Shown here one piece after another: positions 21,731 through 30,848 of a stretch of 64,000 nucleotides of DNA (position 1 is the stretch's first letter; each line of letters opens with the position of its first letter). A program made the translations under genes and the position numbers. Under the pieces are notes generated by a model. The model was not told the DNA's origin. It was given only the letters and a program-made list of their open reading frames with translations, and searched no databases. This DNA comes from Chelativorans intermedius (GTDB taxonomy: Bacteria > Pseudomonadota > Alphaproteobacteria > Rhizobiales > Rhizobiaceae): positions 62,001-126,000 of the forward strand of contig NZ_JAODNW010000007.1 of assembly GCF_025398255.1 (NCBI RefSeq), in the 5' to 3' direction.

Positions 21731-22498
21731 CTAAAGAAGGCCCGCGAGCCCGCGACGCATCAGGTCGAGCGCAAGCAGGGTGAGCGCGATGCGGAACCAG
21801 CGGCGGAACCCCTCTTCCGGCAGGCGGTCGAGCAGGCGCGAGCCGTAGACGGTGCCCAGATAGCCGCAGGCGATCATCACCAGGACGAGGGGCAGCCAGC
21901 GCGCGAAGGCGAAGCCGGCCAGCGCGAAGGCGGCCACCTTGAGGCCGTGCTGCACGGTCATGCCGGCGGCATGGGTGGCGATCAGCGCCTTGCGGTCGTC
22001 GGGAATGAGCTGTGCCAGGAAGGCGGACAGCAGGGGCCCGGTGGCGCCGACAAACATGCCGGCCAGCGCCAACACGGCGCTGCCCGCGGCAAGCCCGGCG
22101 CGCCCGAGCCGGGCGGCGCCCGGAATCTTCGTCCAGGTGACGGTCAGGACGAACAGGCCCAGCACCACCTTGAGCACCGCATCGGGAAGCTGCACGACAA
22201 ACCAGGCGCCGGCGGCCGCACCGGCCAGGCTGCCGAGGAAGAAGGGGGCGGCGATGCCATGGCGGATATGCGCCCGCTGGTGCCAGGCGCGGCCCGTATT
22301 GGAGCCGAGCTGCACCATGCCGTGCACCGGGATGAGCGCGGCCACGGGCACGAACAGGCCGAGCAGGGCAAGCATGGCCACCCCGCCGCCGACGCCGAAG
22401 ACGGCCGTCAGCGCCGAGGTGAAGAAGCTGGCGACGACGAGCAGCAGCGCCGCCGCGGCGCCGAGACCGTCCGGCAGCAGGGCTGCGACAAGCTCCAC
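21731..22498 (-). CDS. TSUP (TauE/SafE) family membrane permease
   Basis: A 255-residue polytopic protein with about eight hydrophobic segments and the paired TSUP signatures: SALTAVFGVGGGVAML near the N terminus and LAGMFVGATGPLLSAFL in the second half. The family exports or imports sulfite, sulfonates and related organosulfur anions; the substrate here is unknown. The start is GTG at 22498, 12 bp after the stop of the NDUFA9-like gene, so the two are probably cotranscribed. Confidence 0.85.
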   Translation of the reverse strand: MELVAALLPDGLGAAAALLLVVASFFTSALTAVFGVGGGVAMLALLGLFVPVAALIPVHGMVQLGSNTGRAWHQRAHIRHGIAAPFFLGSLAGAAAGAWFVVQLPDAVLKVVLGLFVLTVTWTKIPGAARLGRAGLAAGSAVLALAGMFVGATGPLLSAFLAQLIPDDRKALIATHAAGMTVQHGLKVAAFALAGFAFARWLPLVLVMIACGYLGTVYGSRLLDRLPEEGFRRWFRIALTLLALDLMRRGLAGLL

Positions 22499-22510
22499 CG
22501 CCGCCGCAGC

Positions 22511-23509
22511 CTACATCTGCGGCATGGTGAACTGGCCGCTGGGGCGGTAGGCCCACAGATAGGTGGGCAGGATGGCATGGATCGAATGGCGGGCGATGCC
22601 CAGCCCTTCCAGCGTGTATCCACCCGCCTTGGCCTCCTCCGAGACCACGTTGTCGACTTCCAGCAGCTTCACCTGGTCGAGGGTGAGAAGCGGCTTGGGC
22701 AGAAGCCCCAGGAAGCGTGCCTTCAGCCGCGCCAGCGGCCAGGGAACCGAGACGAGCAGCCGCTTGCGGCCGATGATCTCCAGCATCTCCTCCATGCATT
22801 CGCGGAAGGTAAGCACATGCGGGCCGCCCAGCTCATAGATGGCGCCGCCTTCGAGCCTGCCGTCCACGGCGCGGGCAAAGACTTCCGCCACGTCGCCCAC
22901 ATAGACCGGCTGGAAGCGGGTATGGCCGCCGCCGATGAGCGGCAGAAAGGGCGAGAAACGCGCCATGCTGGCGAAACGGTTGAAGAAGGAATCCTCCGGT
23001 CCGAAGATGATCGACGGACGGATGACGACCGCGTCCTTTACCGTCTCCAGCGCCGCCTTTTCGCCCTCCGCCTTCGTGCGCGCATAGGCCGAGGGGGAAT
23101 GCGGGTCGGCGCCGATGGCCGACATCTGGGTGAGCGGCACCCCGGCGGCGCGCGCCGCCTCCGCCACCGCAAGGGCGCCGAAGCCCTGCACCGCATCGAA
23201 GCGCTGGCGCCCGCTTTCATAGAGGATGCCTACGAGATTGATGACATGGTCGGCGCCATCCACCGCCCGGTCGACCGACCAGCGATAGCGCAGATTGGCC
23301 TGCATGGTGTGCACCTGGCCGGTGCCGCCCAGGGGCAGCACATGCACCGCCGTGTGCGGATTGCGGCAGGCCACGCGCACGCGGTAGCCGCGCCGCGTGA
23401 GCGCCTGCACCACGTGACGGCCGACGAAGCCTGAGCCGCCGAACACGGTGACGAGCTTGGGTCTCTGGCTGATAGTGGCCATGGCGCCTTGTCTCTCCGC
23501 TTTGCCCAT
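22511..23509 (-). CDS. NDUFA9-like NAD(P)-dependent epimerase/dehydratase
   Basis: A 332-residue atypical short-chain dehydrogenase with the nucleotide-binding motif VFGGSGFVGRHVVQAL near the N terminus. It resembles the NDUFA9 accessory subunit of respiratory complex I, which binds NADPH; alphaproteobacterial members are thought to serve complex I assembly or stability. The catalytic YxxxK is present as YARTK. The ATG at 23509 has GGAGAAGAG immediately upstream; a second ATG at 23482 (MATISQRPK) is also possible. Confidence 0.88.
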   Translation of the reverse strand: MGKAERQGAMATISQRPKLVTVFGGSGFVGRHVVQALTRRGYRVRVACRNPHTAVHVLPLGGTGQVHTMQANLRYRWSVDRAVDGADHVINLVGILYESGRQRFDAVQGFGALAVAEAARAAGVPLTQMSAIGADPHSPSAYARTKAEGEKAALETVKDAVVIRPSIIFGPEDSFFNRFASMARFSPFLPLIGGGHTRFQPVYVGDVAEVFARAVDGRLEGGAIYELGGPHVLTFRECMEEMLEIIGRKRLLVSVPWPLARLKARFLGLLPKPLLTLDQVKLLEVDNVVSEEAKAGGYTLEGLGIARHSIHAILPTYLWAYRPSGQFTMPQM

Positions 23510-23646
23510 CTCTTCTCCGGCGCTTCATAATCGCCTTTTCATCCAAAGGCAAAGGGCGGCGCATGCGGCCTTTCATCATCGCCGTCCGGCGGTGCGCGAG
23601 CGGGGCGGGGGGACACGCCGGCTTGCGACAACGGAAGCGGAAATGC

Positions 23647-23674
23647 TTGAAACCGGCGTCGGCGTGGGCTATAT
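23647..23674 (+). promoter_or_regulatory. Promoter of the rimP-nusA-infB operon
   Basis: TTGAAA (23647-23652) and CTATAT (23669-23674) are 16 bp apart, a good alphaproteobacterial sigma-70 match, about 100 bp before rimP. The leader terminator lies between them. Confidence 0.65.
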
Positions 23675-23703
23675 GCAGGTTTAAATTCTTGGTCTTTAAG
23701 GCG

Positions 23704-23735
23704 AAGAGTGGGTCCGGCGGGTCCCGCTCTTTTTT
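23704..23735 (+). terminator. Leader terminator / possible attenuator upstream of rimP
   Basis: AAGAGTGGG pairs with CCCGCTCTT (9 bp, one G-U) around a 10-nt loop and runs into a U tract. It is between the promoter and rimP on the same strand, with no gene in front, so it would cut the operon transcript short unless read-through occurs. That is how an attenuator controlled by NusA or another operon product would look. Confidence 0.7.
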
Positions 23736-23774
23736 GTTAGCCTTGGCGGCCGGCATTGGAGGCAGGAAACACCG

Positions 23775-24365
23775 GTGCAGGATGACCGCATCATAAGGGA
23801 AAGCGGAACGGAAGCGCACGTGGCAGGCATCGTCATGCCCGTGCTCGATGCCCTCGGCTATCGGCTCGTGCGGGTCAGGCTTTCCGCCCAGGATGGCCTG
23901 ACCCTGCAGATCATGGCGGAACGGCCGGATGGCTCGATGACCGTCGACGATTGCGAGACGGTCAGCCGCGCCGTCTCGCCGGTGCTCGATGTCGAGGATC
24001 CGATCGACGGCGCCTACCAGCTGGAAATATCCTCGCCCGGTATCGACCGTCCGCTGGTGCGCCGCGCCGATTTCGAGGCCGCGGTGGGCCATCTGGCGAA
24101 GATCGAGACCGCGGTGCTGGTGGGCGGGCGCAAGCGTTTCCGCGGCACGATCACCGCTCTGGCCGGCGAGGCGTTGACCATGGAGCGCGAGAAGGTGGGT
24201 GAGGACGAGGAGCCGGTGGTGACGATTCCGCTTCACGCCATCGGCGCGGCCCGGCTGGTGCTGACCGATGCGCTGGTGCGCGAGGCGCTGAAGAAGGACA
24301 AGGAACAGCGGCGCCGGCGCAAGAAGGAGCGCCGCGCGGACGCCGCCGGAACCGGAGAAGAATGA
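23775..24365 (+). CDS. rimP: Ribosome maturation factor RimP
   Basis: RimP assists assembly of the 30S subunit. The 196-residue protein has the N-terminal domain motif [18 protein letters not shown] and the conserved [14 protein letters not shown], with a C-terminal SH3-like domain and a very basic tail ([15 protein letters not shown]). The start is GTG at 23775 after GGAGGCAGG. It is the first gene of the nusA operon. Confidence 0.95.
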   Translation: MQDDRIIRESGTEAHVAGIVMPVLDALGYRLVRVRLSAQDGLTLQIMAERPDGSMTVDDCETVSRAVSPVLDVEDPIDGAYQLEISSPGIDRPLVRRADFEAAVGHLAKIETAVLVGGRKRFRGTITALAGEALTMEREKVGEDEEPVVTIPLHAIGAARLVLTDALVREALKKDKEQRRRRKKERRADAAGTGEE

Positions 24366-24423
24366 CCAATCTTTATGCATGGCCGGCGCTCGGGCGCGTG
24401 GCCCATCCCGAAGGGAGATCGAA

Positions 24424-26031
24424 ATGACAGTCAGTGCGAACAGGCTGGAGCTTCTGCAGATCGCCGACGCGGTGGCGCGGGAAAAGGCGATCGACAAGGA
24501 AATCGTGCTTGCCGCGATGGCCGACGCCATCCAGAAGGCCGCGCGCTCGCGCTATGGCCAGGAGACGAACATCCGCGCCGACATCAACCCCAAGACGGGC
24601 GAGATGAAGCTGCAGCGGCTGATGGAGGTGGTCGAGGAGGTCGAGGAGCCGGCCAGGCAGATTTCCGTGGCGCTCGCCCGCAACCGGAACCCGGATGCAC
24701 AGGTCGGCGATTTCATTGCCGAGCAGCTTCCGCCCATGGATTTCGGCCGCATTGCCGCCCAGTCGGCCAAGCAGGTGATCGTGCAGAAGGTGCGCGAGGC
24801 CGAGCGCGACCGGCAGTACGAGGAATACAAGGACCGCATCGGCGAGATCGTCAACGGCACGGTCAAGCGCGTCGAGTACGGCAATGTGATCGTGGATCTG
24901 GGGCGCGGCGAGGCCATCATCCGCCGCGACGAGCTGATTCCGCGCGAGACCTTCAAATATGGCGACCGCGTGCGCGCCTATGTCTATGACGTGCGCCGCG
25001 AGCAGCGCGGGCCGCAGATCTTCCTGTCGCGCACCCATCCCCAGTTCATGGCAAAGCTGTTCGCCATGGAGGTGCCGGAGATCTATGACGGCATCATCGA
25101 GATCAAGTCGGTGGCCCGCGATCCGGGCTCGCGCGCCAAGATCGCGGTCATCAGCCACGACTCCTCCATCGACCCGGTGGGCGCCTGCGTGGGCATGCGC
25201 GGTTCGCGCGTGCAGGCCGTGGTTGGCGAGCTGCAGGGCGAGAAGATCGACATCATCCCCTGGAACGAGAACGCCGCTTCCTTCATCGTCAACGCCCTGC
25301 AGCCGGCCGAGGTCTCGAAGGTGGTGCTCGATGAGGATGCCGAGCGCATCGAGGTGGTGGTGCCGGACGATCAGCTCTCGCTCGCCATCGGCCGGCGCGG
25401 CCAGAATGTGCGGCTTGCCTCGCAGCTCACCGGCTGGGATATCGACATCCTCACCGAGGAGGAGGAGTCGAACCGCCGCCAGAAGGAGTTCACCGAGCGC
25501 TCCACCCTTTTCATGGAGGCGCTCAACGTTGACGAGATGGTGGGCCAGGTGCTGGCCTCGGAAGGCTTCACCAGCGTCGAGGAGCTGGCCTATGTCGATG
25601 CCGACGAGATCGCGTCCATCGACGGTTTCGACGAGGAGACGGCGGCGGAAATCCAGGCCCGCGCGCGCGAGCATCTGGAGCGGCTGGAAGCCGAGCACGA
25701 CGCCCGCCGCAAGGAGCTGGGCGTTTCCGACGAGCTGCGCGAGATCCCTGGCATCACCACGGCGATGATGGTGGCGCTCGGCGAGGACGGCGTGAAGACG
25801 GTGGAGGACTTCGCCGGCTATGCGGTGGACGAGCTGGTCGGCTGGAAGGAGCGCAAGGACGGCGAGACCAAGTTCATGCCGGGCGTCCTGTCCGACTATG
25901 ACGTCTCGCGCGCCGAGGCCGAGCAGATGGTGATGGCGGCCCGCCTCAAGGCCGGCTGGGTGACCGAGGAAGACCTCGCTGGAGAGGATGAGGAGGCGGT
26001 CGAAGAGGCCGGCGAGCCGGCGGAAGGCTGA
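24424..26031 (+). CDS. nusA: Transcription termination/antitermination protein NusA
   Basis: NusA binds RNA polymerase and RNA and controls pausing, termination and rRNA antitermination. The ATG at 24424 follows AAGGGAG and gives 535 residues. In order: the N-terminal polymerase-binding domain, S1 domain (GEIVNGTVKRVEYGNVIVDL), two KH domains (VGMRGSRVQAVVGEL; AIGRRGQNVRLASQL), then two acidic repeat units with helix-hairpin-helix character and an acidic tail. Confidence 0.97.
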   Translation: MTVSANRLELLQIADAVAREKAIDKEIVLAAMADAIQKAARSRYGQETNIRADINPKTGEMKLQRLMEVVEEVEEPARQISVALARNRNPDAQVGDFIAEQLPPMDFGRIAAQSAKQVIVQKVREAERDRQYEEYKDRIGEIVNGTVKRVEYGNVIVDLGRGEAIIRRDELIPRETFKYGDRVRAYVYDVRREQRGPQIFLSRTHPQFMAKLFAMEVPEIYDGIIEIKSVARDPGSRAKIAVISHDSSIDPVGACVGMRGSRVQAVVGELQGEKIDIIPWNENAASFIVNALQPAEVSKVVLDEDAERIEVVVPDDQLSLAIGRRGQNVRLASQLTGWDIDILTEEEESNRRQKEFTERSTLFMEALNVDEMVGQVLASEGFTSVEELAYVDADEIASIDGFDEETAAEIQARAREHLERLEAEHDARRKELGVSDELREIPGITTAMMVALGEDGVKTVEDFAGYAVDELVGWKERKDGETKFMPGVLSDYDVSRAEAEQMVMAARLKAGWVTEEDLAGEDEEAVEEAGEPAEG

Positions 26032-26069
26032 GATGAGCGGCGGCGGGTCGAGAGGTCTTGCACAAGGCG

Positions 26070-26705
26070 ATGAACGAGCGCACATGTATCGTGACGCGCC
26101 AGAACCGGCCGCCGGAAGCCCTGATCCGCTTCGTCGCCGGCCCCGACGGCACGGTTGTGCCCGATCTCAAGCGCAATCTGCCGGGGCGTGGCTGCTGGGT
26201 GGGGGCTGAAAAGGCGCTTGTCGCCAGGGCTGCGGCGAAGAACCTGTTTGCCCGCGCCCTCAAGGCGCCGGTCAAGGCGCCGCCGGATCTGGCCGAACGG
26301 GTCGATTCGTTGCTGGCGGCCACCGCTTTGGGCGCCCTCGGCCTTGCGCGAAAGGGTGGAGCCGTGGCATTGGGTGCGACCAAGGTGGAAACAGCGGTGC
26401 GCAGCGGCCGCGCCGCGGTGGTTTTGCATGCTGCGGAGGCCGCGCAGGACGGCATTCGCAAGATCGCAGCCGCGCGAAAGGCGGTGTCCCATGCCGGCGG
26501 CCCGGATGTGCCGGCATTCGAGCTCTTTTCGGAAGCCGAAATGAGTTTGGCATTGGGGGCGACAAATGTGATACATGCTGCCGTGCTTGACCGGGGGCCG
26601 GGCATGGCAGCCGTGAAACGCGTGAAGGCGCTTGCCGCTTTCCGGGGCATCGCCCCCGAAATGCCGGCGTCGAGTGCGGCACCTGCCGCAGAGGATGTGG
26701 AATGA
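26070..26705 (+). CDS. YlxR-L7Ae fusion RNA-binding protein
   Basis: The N-terminal domain (residues about 1-75) is YlxR/DUF448: [18 protein letters not shown] and NLPGRGCWV. The second half (about 85-200) looks like an L7Ae/YlxQ-type RNA-binding domain: [19 protein letters not shown], then [19 protein letters not shown]. In Bacillus ylxR and ylxQ are separate genes between nusA and infB; here they seem to be one 211-residue protein at the same place. The ATG at 26070 is preferred; a TTG at 26058 would add four residues. The stop overlaps the infB start (ATGA). Confidence 0.88.
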   Translation: MNERTCIVTRQNRPPEALIRFVAGPDGTVVPDLKRNLPGRGCWVGAEKALVARAAAKNLFARALKAPVKAPPDLAERVDSLLAATALGALGLARKGGAVALGATKVETAVRSGRAAVVLHAAEAAQDGIRKIAAARKAVSHAGGPDVPAFELFSEAEMSLALGATNVIHAAVLDRGPGMAAVKRVKALAAFRGIAPEMPASSAAPAAEDVE

Positions 26706-29257
26706 CTGATACGAAGACCGGTGACGACAAGACGCTGAGCGTCAACACGAAGAAGACGTTGACGCTGAAACGGCCCGGCCTGGAGCAGGGCACGGTGCGC
26801 CAGAGCTTCTCGCACGGGCGCACGAAGGCGGTCGTGGTCGAAACCAAGAAGCGCAAGTTCAGCCGCCCCGATGAGCGCAGCGAGCAGCCCGCCCCGCCCG
26901 CCCCGCCCGCGGCCAAGGCGAAGCCCGTGCAGGCGCCCGCCGCGCCGCCGCGCGAGGCTCCGGCGGCGCGTCCGCAGCCCGCGCGCTCGGGCATGGTGCT
27001 CAACGAGCTTTCCACCCAGGAGATCGAGGCGCGCCGCAGGGCGCTGCAGGAGTCCAAGGCGCGCGAGCAGGAGGAACGTGCCCGCGCCGCCGAGGAGGCC
27101 AGGCGCCGCGCCGAGGAAGAGGAACGCCGCCGTCTGGAGCGCGAGGAATCCGCCCGCCGGCAGGCGGAGGAGGAGGCCCGGCTGAAGGCCGAAGCCGAGG
27201 CGCGCAAGCGCGCCGAGGAGGAAGCCCGCCGCCGCGCTCCGGCCGAGCCCGTGCGCGAGGAAGAGCCGGAGGAGGAGGAAGAGCGCGGCCGCGGCGGCCC
27301 CAAGCGCGGCCCCGTCAAGGCGGAAGTGCCGGCCCGTCCGGCAAAGCCGCGCGCCGAGGAGCAGCGCCGGCGCGGCAAGCTGACGCTCACCTCCGCCCTG
27401 TCGGACGAGGAGGGCGGCCGTTCGCGCTCGCTGTCCTCCATGCGGCGCCGGCAGGAGAAGTTCAAGCGCACCCAGATCCAGGAACCGCGCGAGAAGGTCT
27501 CCCGCGAGGTGGTGATTCCCGAGACCATCACCGTCCAGGAGCTGGCCCAGCGCATGGCCGAGCGCGCCGTCGACGTGGTGAAATACTTCATGAAGCAGGG
27601 CCAGATCATGAAGCCCGGCGACGTGATCGACGCCGACACGGCGGAGCTGGTGGCGGTCGAGTTCGGCCACACGGTCAAGCGCGTCGCCGAGTCGGATGTC
27701 GAGGAGGGCCTCTTCAACATCGAGGACAGGCCCGAGGACATGGTGCCGCGGCCGCCGGTCGTCACCATCATGGGCCATGTCGACCACGGCAAGACCTCGC
27801 TGCTCGACGCCATTCGCCATGCCAATGTGGTTGCCGGCGAGGCCGGCGGCATCACCCAGCACATCGGCGCCTATCAGGTGGAGCAGGACGGCCAGACGAT
27901 CACCTTCATCGACACGCCGGGCCATGCGGCTTTCACGGCCATGCGCGCCCGCGGCGCGCAGGCCACCGACATTGCCGTGCTCGTGGTGGCGGCCGACGAC
28001 AGCGTCATGCCGCAGACGGTGGAGTCCATCAATCACGCCAAGGCCGCCAAGGTGCCCATCATCGTGGCGATCAACAAGATCGACAAGCCGGAGGCCAACC
28101 CGCAGAAGGTGCGCACGGAGCTGCTCCAGCACGAGGTGTTCGTGGAATCCATGGGCGGCGACGTTCTCGATGTCGAGGTCTCGGCCGTGAAGGGCACCAA
28201 TCTCGACAAGCTGCTGGAGGCCATTCTCCTGCAGGCCGAGATCCTGGAGCTGAAGGCCAATCCGAACCGCACGGCCGAGGGCGTGGTCATCGAGGCCAAG
28301 CTCGACCGCGGCCGCGGCTCGGTCGCCACCGTGCTCGTCCAGGCGGGCACGCTGCGCCCCGGCGATATCATCGTTGCCGGCAACGAGTGGGGCCGCGTGC
28401 GCGCGCTCGTCAACGAGCGCGGCGAGCAGCTGAAGGCCGCTCCGCCCTCCACGCCGGTGGAGGTGCTGGGCCTGCAGGGCACGCCGCAGGCTGGCGACCG
28501 CTTCGCCGTGGTGGAAAACGAGGCCCGCGCCAGGGAAATCTCCGAATATCGCCAGCGCAAGGCGCGCGAGAAGGCGGTGGCCCGCCAGGCGGGAAGCCGC
28601 GGCTCGCTGGAGCAGATGATGTCGCAGCTCCAGTCCTCCGGCCTGAAGGAGTTTCCGCTCATCATCAAGGGCGATGTGCAGGGCTCCATCGAGGCGATCG
28701 TCAACGCCATCGAGAAGCTGTCGACGGAGGAGGTGCGCGCGCGCATCGTCCATTCCGGCGCCGGTGCGATCACCGAGAGCGACGTGACGCTGGCCGAGAC
28801 ATCGGGTGCGGCGATCATCGGCTTCAACGTGCGCGCCAACAAGCAGGCGCGCGATGCGGCCGAGCAGGCAGGCATCGAGATCCGCTACTACAACATCATC
28901 TACGACCTGGTGGACGACATCAAGGCGGCGATGTCTGGCCTGCTTTCGCCGGAGCGGCGCGAGACCTTCCTCGGCAACGCCGAGATCCTCGAAGTCTTCA
29001 ACATCACCAAGGTGGGCAAGGTGGCCGGCTGCCGTGTCACGGAGGGCAAGGTGGAACGCGGCGCCGGCGTGCGCCTCATCCGCGACAACGTGGTCATCCA
29101 CGAAGGCAAGCTGAAGACGCTGAAGCGCTTCAAGGACGAGGTGGCGGAGGTGCCGGTCGGCCAGGAGTGCGGCATGGCCTTCGAGAACTACGAGGACATC
29201 CGCGTCGGCGATGTGATCGAGGCCTTCCGCGTCGAGCACGTGAAGCGTACGCTGTAG
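26702..29257 (+). CDS. infB: Translation initiation factor IF-2
   Basis: IF-2 is the GTPase that places initiator fMet-tRNA on the ribosome. The 851-residue protein has a long charged Arg/Glu/Ala-rich N-terminal half (about residues 60-230, a likely helical linker), an IF2-N motif ([19 protein letters not shown]), the G domain with [15 protein letters not shown] (about 357-371), DTPGHAAF and [10 protein letters not shown], and the C-terminal tRNA-binding domains. Translationally coupled to the YlxR gene. The 202-bp gap to rbfA is long for this operon. Confidence 0.98.
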   Translation: MTDTKTGDDKTLSVNTKKTLTLKRPGLEQGTVRQSFSHGRTKAVVVETKKRKFSRPDERSEQPAPPAPPAAKAKPVQAPAAPPREAPAARPQPARSGMVLNELSTQEIEARRRALQESKAREQEERARAAEEARRRAEEEERRRLEREESARRQAEEEARLKAEAEARKRAEEEARRRAPAEPVREEEPEEEEERGRGGPKRGPVKAEVPARPAKPRAEEQRRRGKLTLTSALSDEEGGRSRSLSSMRRRQEKFKRTQIQEPREKVSREVVIPETITVQELAQRMAERAVDVVKYFMKQGQIMKPGDVIDADTAELVAVEFGHTVKRVAESDVEEGLFNIEDRPEDMVPRPPVVTIMGHVDHGKTSLLDAIRHANVVAGEAGGITQHIGAYQVEQDGQTITFIDTPGHAAFTAMRARGAQATDIAVLVVAADDSVMPQTVESINHAKAAKVPIIVAINKIDKPEANPQKVRTELLQHEVFVESMGGDVLDVEVSAVKGTNLDKLLEAILLQAEILELKANPNRTAEGVVIEAKLDRGRGSVATVLVQAGTLRPGDIIVAGNEWGRVRALVNERGEQLKAAPPSTPVEVLGLQGTPQAGDRFAVVENEARAREISEYRQRKAREKAVARQAGSRGSLEQMMSQLQSSGLKEFPLIIKGDVQGSIEAIVNAIEKLSTEEVRARIVHSGAGAITESDVTLAETSGAAIIGFNVRANKQARDAAEQAGIEIRYYNIIYDLVDDIKAAMSGLLSPERRETFLGNAEILEVFNITKVGKVAGCRVTEGKVERGAGVRLIRDNVVIHEGKLKTLKRFKDEVAEVPVGQECGMAFENYEDIRVGDVIEAFRVEHVKRTL

Positions 29258-29459
29258 GGAGAGACGCGATGCCGGCGAGTTTCATGGTCGATGGGCAGCG
29301 TCTGCGAGATCGATCCGCTGAAGCGATCGGCAGAGAGTTCCCGGCATCGGGGCGGATTGCCGCATCGGCCGAGCCCCTGCCGGGAGGGCCGGGCCGCCGG
29401 ACGCCGTCCCGCGCCTTGCAGCACCGGAACTGAACAAGCAGCCGCCGAAGGGCGAACAA

Positions 29460-29864
29460 GTGCCCCGCTCCTCTTCCCCCTCTCAACGCCAGCTTCGTGT
29501 CGGCGAGCAGGCGCGCCATGCGCTTGCCGAAGTCCTGCAGCGCGGCGAGGTGCGCGACCCCGTCGTCGAGGGTGTCGTCATCTCCGTCTCGGAGGTGCGG
29601 ATGTCGCCCGACCTCAAGATCGCCACCGCCTTCGTGTCGCCGCTCGGCCCGGGCGACAAGGAAGCGGTGGTGGCCGCGCTCAACCGCAACGCCCGTTTCA
29701 TTCGCGGGCGTGTCTCGCCGGCGATGAGGCAGATGAAGTACATGCCGGAGTTCCGCTTCCGGCTGGACACCAGCTTCGAGAATTTCGAGAAGATCGACCG
29801 GCTTCTGAAATCGCCCGAGGTGGCACGCGACCTGGACAGGAAAGACGATGAAGACGAACGCTGA
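29460..29864 (+). CDS. rbfA: 30S ribosome-binding factor RbfA
   Basis: RbfA is a small KH-like factor for late 30S maturation and 16S 5'-end processing. It has 134 residues, with [20 protein letters not shown] at the N terminus and the conserved [19 protein letters not shown]. The start is GTG at 29460 behind AAGGGCG. truB follows after 27 bp. Confidence 0.94.
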   Translation: MPRSSSPSQRQLRVGEQARHALAEVLQRGEVRDPVVEGVVISVSEVRMSPDLKIATAFVSPLGPGDKEAVVAALNRNARFIRGRVSPAMRQMKYMPEFRFRLDTSFENFEKIDRLLKSPEVARDLDRKDDEDER

Positions 29865-29891
29865 TCGCCGCTTCATGGAGAGGGTCGCCTG

Positions 29892-30830
29892 ATGGCGCGC
29901 CGCGGCAAGAAGAAGGGCCGGCCGCTCTCCGGCTGGCTGGTGCTGGACAAGCCGGCCGGCATGGGCTCCACGGAGGCGGTGTCGAAGGTAAAGTGGCTTT
30001 ACAAGGCGCAGAAGGCGGGCCACGCCGGCACGCTCGATCCCCTGGCTTCCGGCATGCTGCCCATCGCGCTGGGCGAGGCGACGAAGACGGTGCCCTATGT
30101 GATGGAGGGCGCCAAGGTCTATCGTTTCACCATCGCCTGGGGCGAGGAACGCACCACGGACGATCTGGAAGGCCCGGTTGTCAGGAGCTCCGACAGACGG
30201 CCGAGCGAGGAGGAGATCCGGGCGCTCCTGCCCCGCTACACCGGCATCATCATGCAGACGCCGCCGCAGTTCTCCGCCGTCAAGGTGGATGGCGAGCGCG
30301 CCTATGACCTGGCGCGCGAGGGCGAGACGGTGGAGATCGCCGCGCGCGAGGTGGAGATCGGCAGGCTCGAGCTTGTGGCCGTTCCGGAGCCCGGCAGGGC
30401 CGTTCTGGAGGTGGAGTGCGGCAAGGGCACCTATGTGCGGTCGCTGGCCCGCGATATGGGCCGCGACCTTGGCTGCTACGGCCATGTGGCCGATCTGCGC
30501 CGCACCGAGGTCTACCCCTTCGAGGCGCGCCACCTGGTGACCATGCAGGCACTGGAGGAGGCGGCGCAGAATGCAGCGAGCGAAGAGGAGCGTTTCGCCG
30601 CCCTCGACGCCTTTCTGATGGACATCGCCGCCGCGCTGGAGGGATTGCCGGAAGTGGCGCTCAGCGACGAGGCCGCTTCGCGCCTCCGCCTCGGCAATCC
30701 GGTGATCGTGCGCGGCCGCGACGCGCCCGTCGAGGCGCCGGAAGCCTGGGCCAGCGCCCGCGGGCGCCTGGTCGCCATCGGCGCCGTCGAGGCCGGCATG
30801 TTCAAGCCGAAGCGCGTCTTCGGCGTGTAG
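29892..30830 (+). CDS. truB: tRNA pseudouridine(55) synthase TruB
   Basis: TruB converts U55 of tRNA T-loops to pseudouridine. The 312-residue protein has the catalytic Asp49 in [16 protein letters not shown], plus [17 protein letters not shown] and [12 protein letters not shown]. It is the last gene of the operon here: rpsO and pnp, which usually follow in Rhizobiales, are absent, and truB converges with fadD after 18 bp. Confidence 0.96.
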   Translation: MARRGKKKGRPLSGWLVLDKPAGMGSTEAVSKVKWLYKAQKAGHAGTLDPLASGMLPIALGEATKTVPYVMEGAKVYRFTIAWGEERTTDDLEGPVVRSSDRRPSEEEIRALLPRYTGIIMQTPPQFSAVKVDGERAYDLAREGETVEIAAREVEIGRLELVAVPEPGRAVLEVECGKGTYVRSLARDMGRDLGCYGHVADLRRTEVYPFEARHLVTMQALEEAAQNAASEEERFAALDAFLMDIAAALEGLPEVALSDEAASRLRLGNPVIVRGRDAPVEAPEAWASARGRLVAIGAVEAGMFKPKRVFGV

Positions 30831-30848
30831 GCGGCACGCTCCCGGCCT

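Noticed and set aside
25946-29239. Open frame of nearly 1100 codons opposite the nusA end, ylxR and infB
   Set aside because: Antisense shadow of the charged, GC-rich IF-2 sequence.
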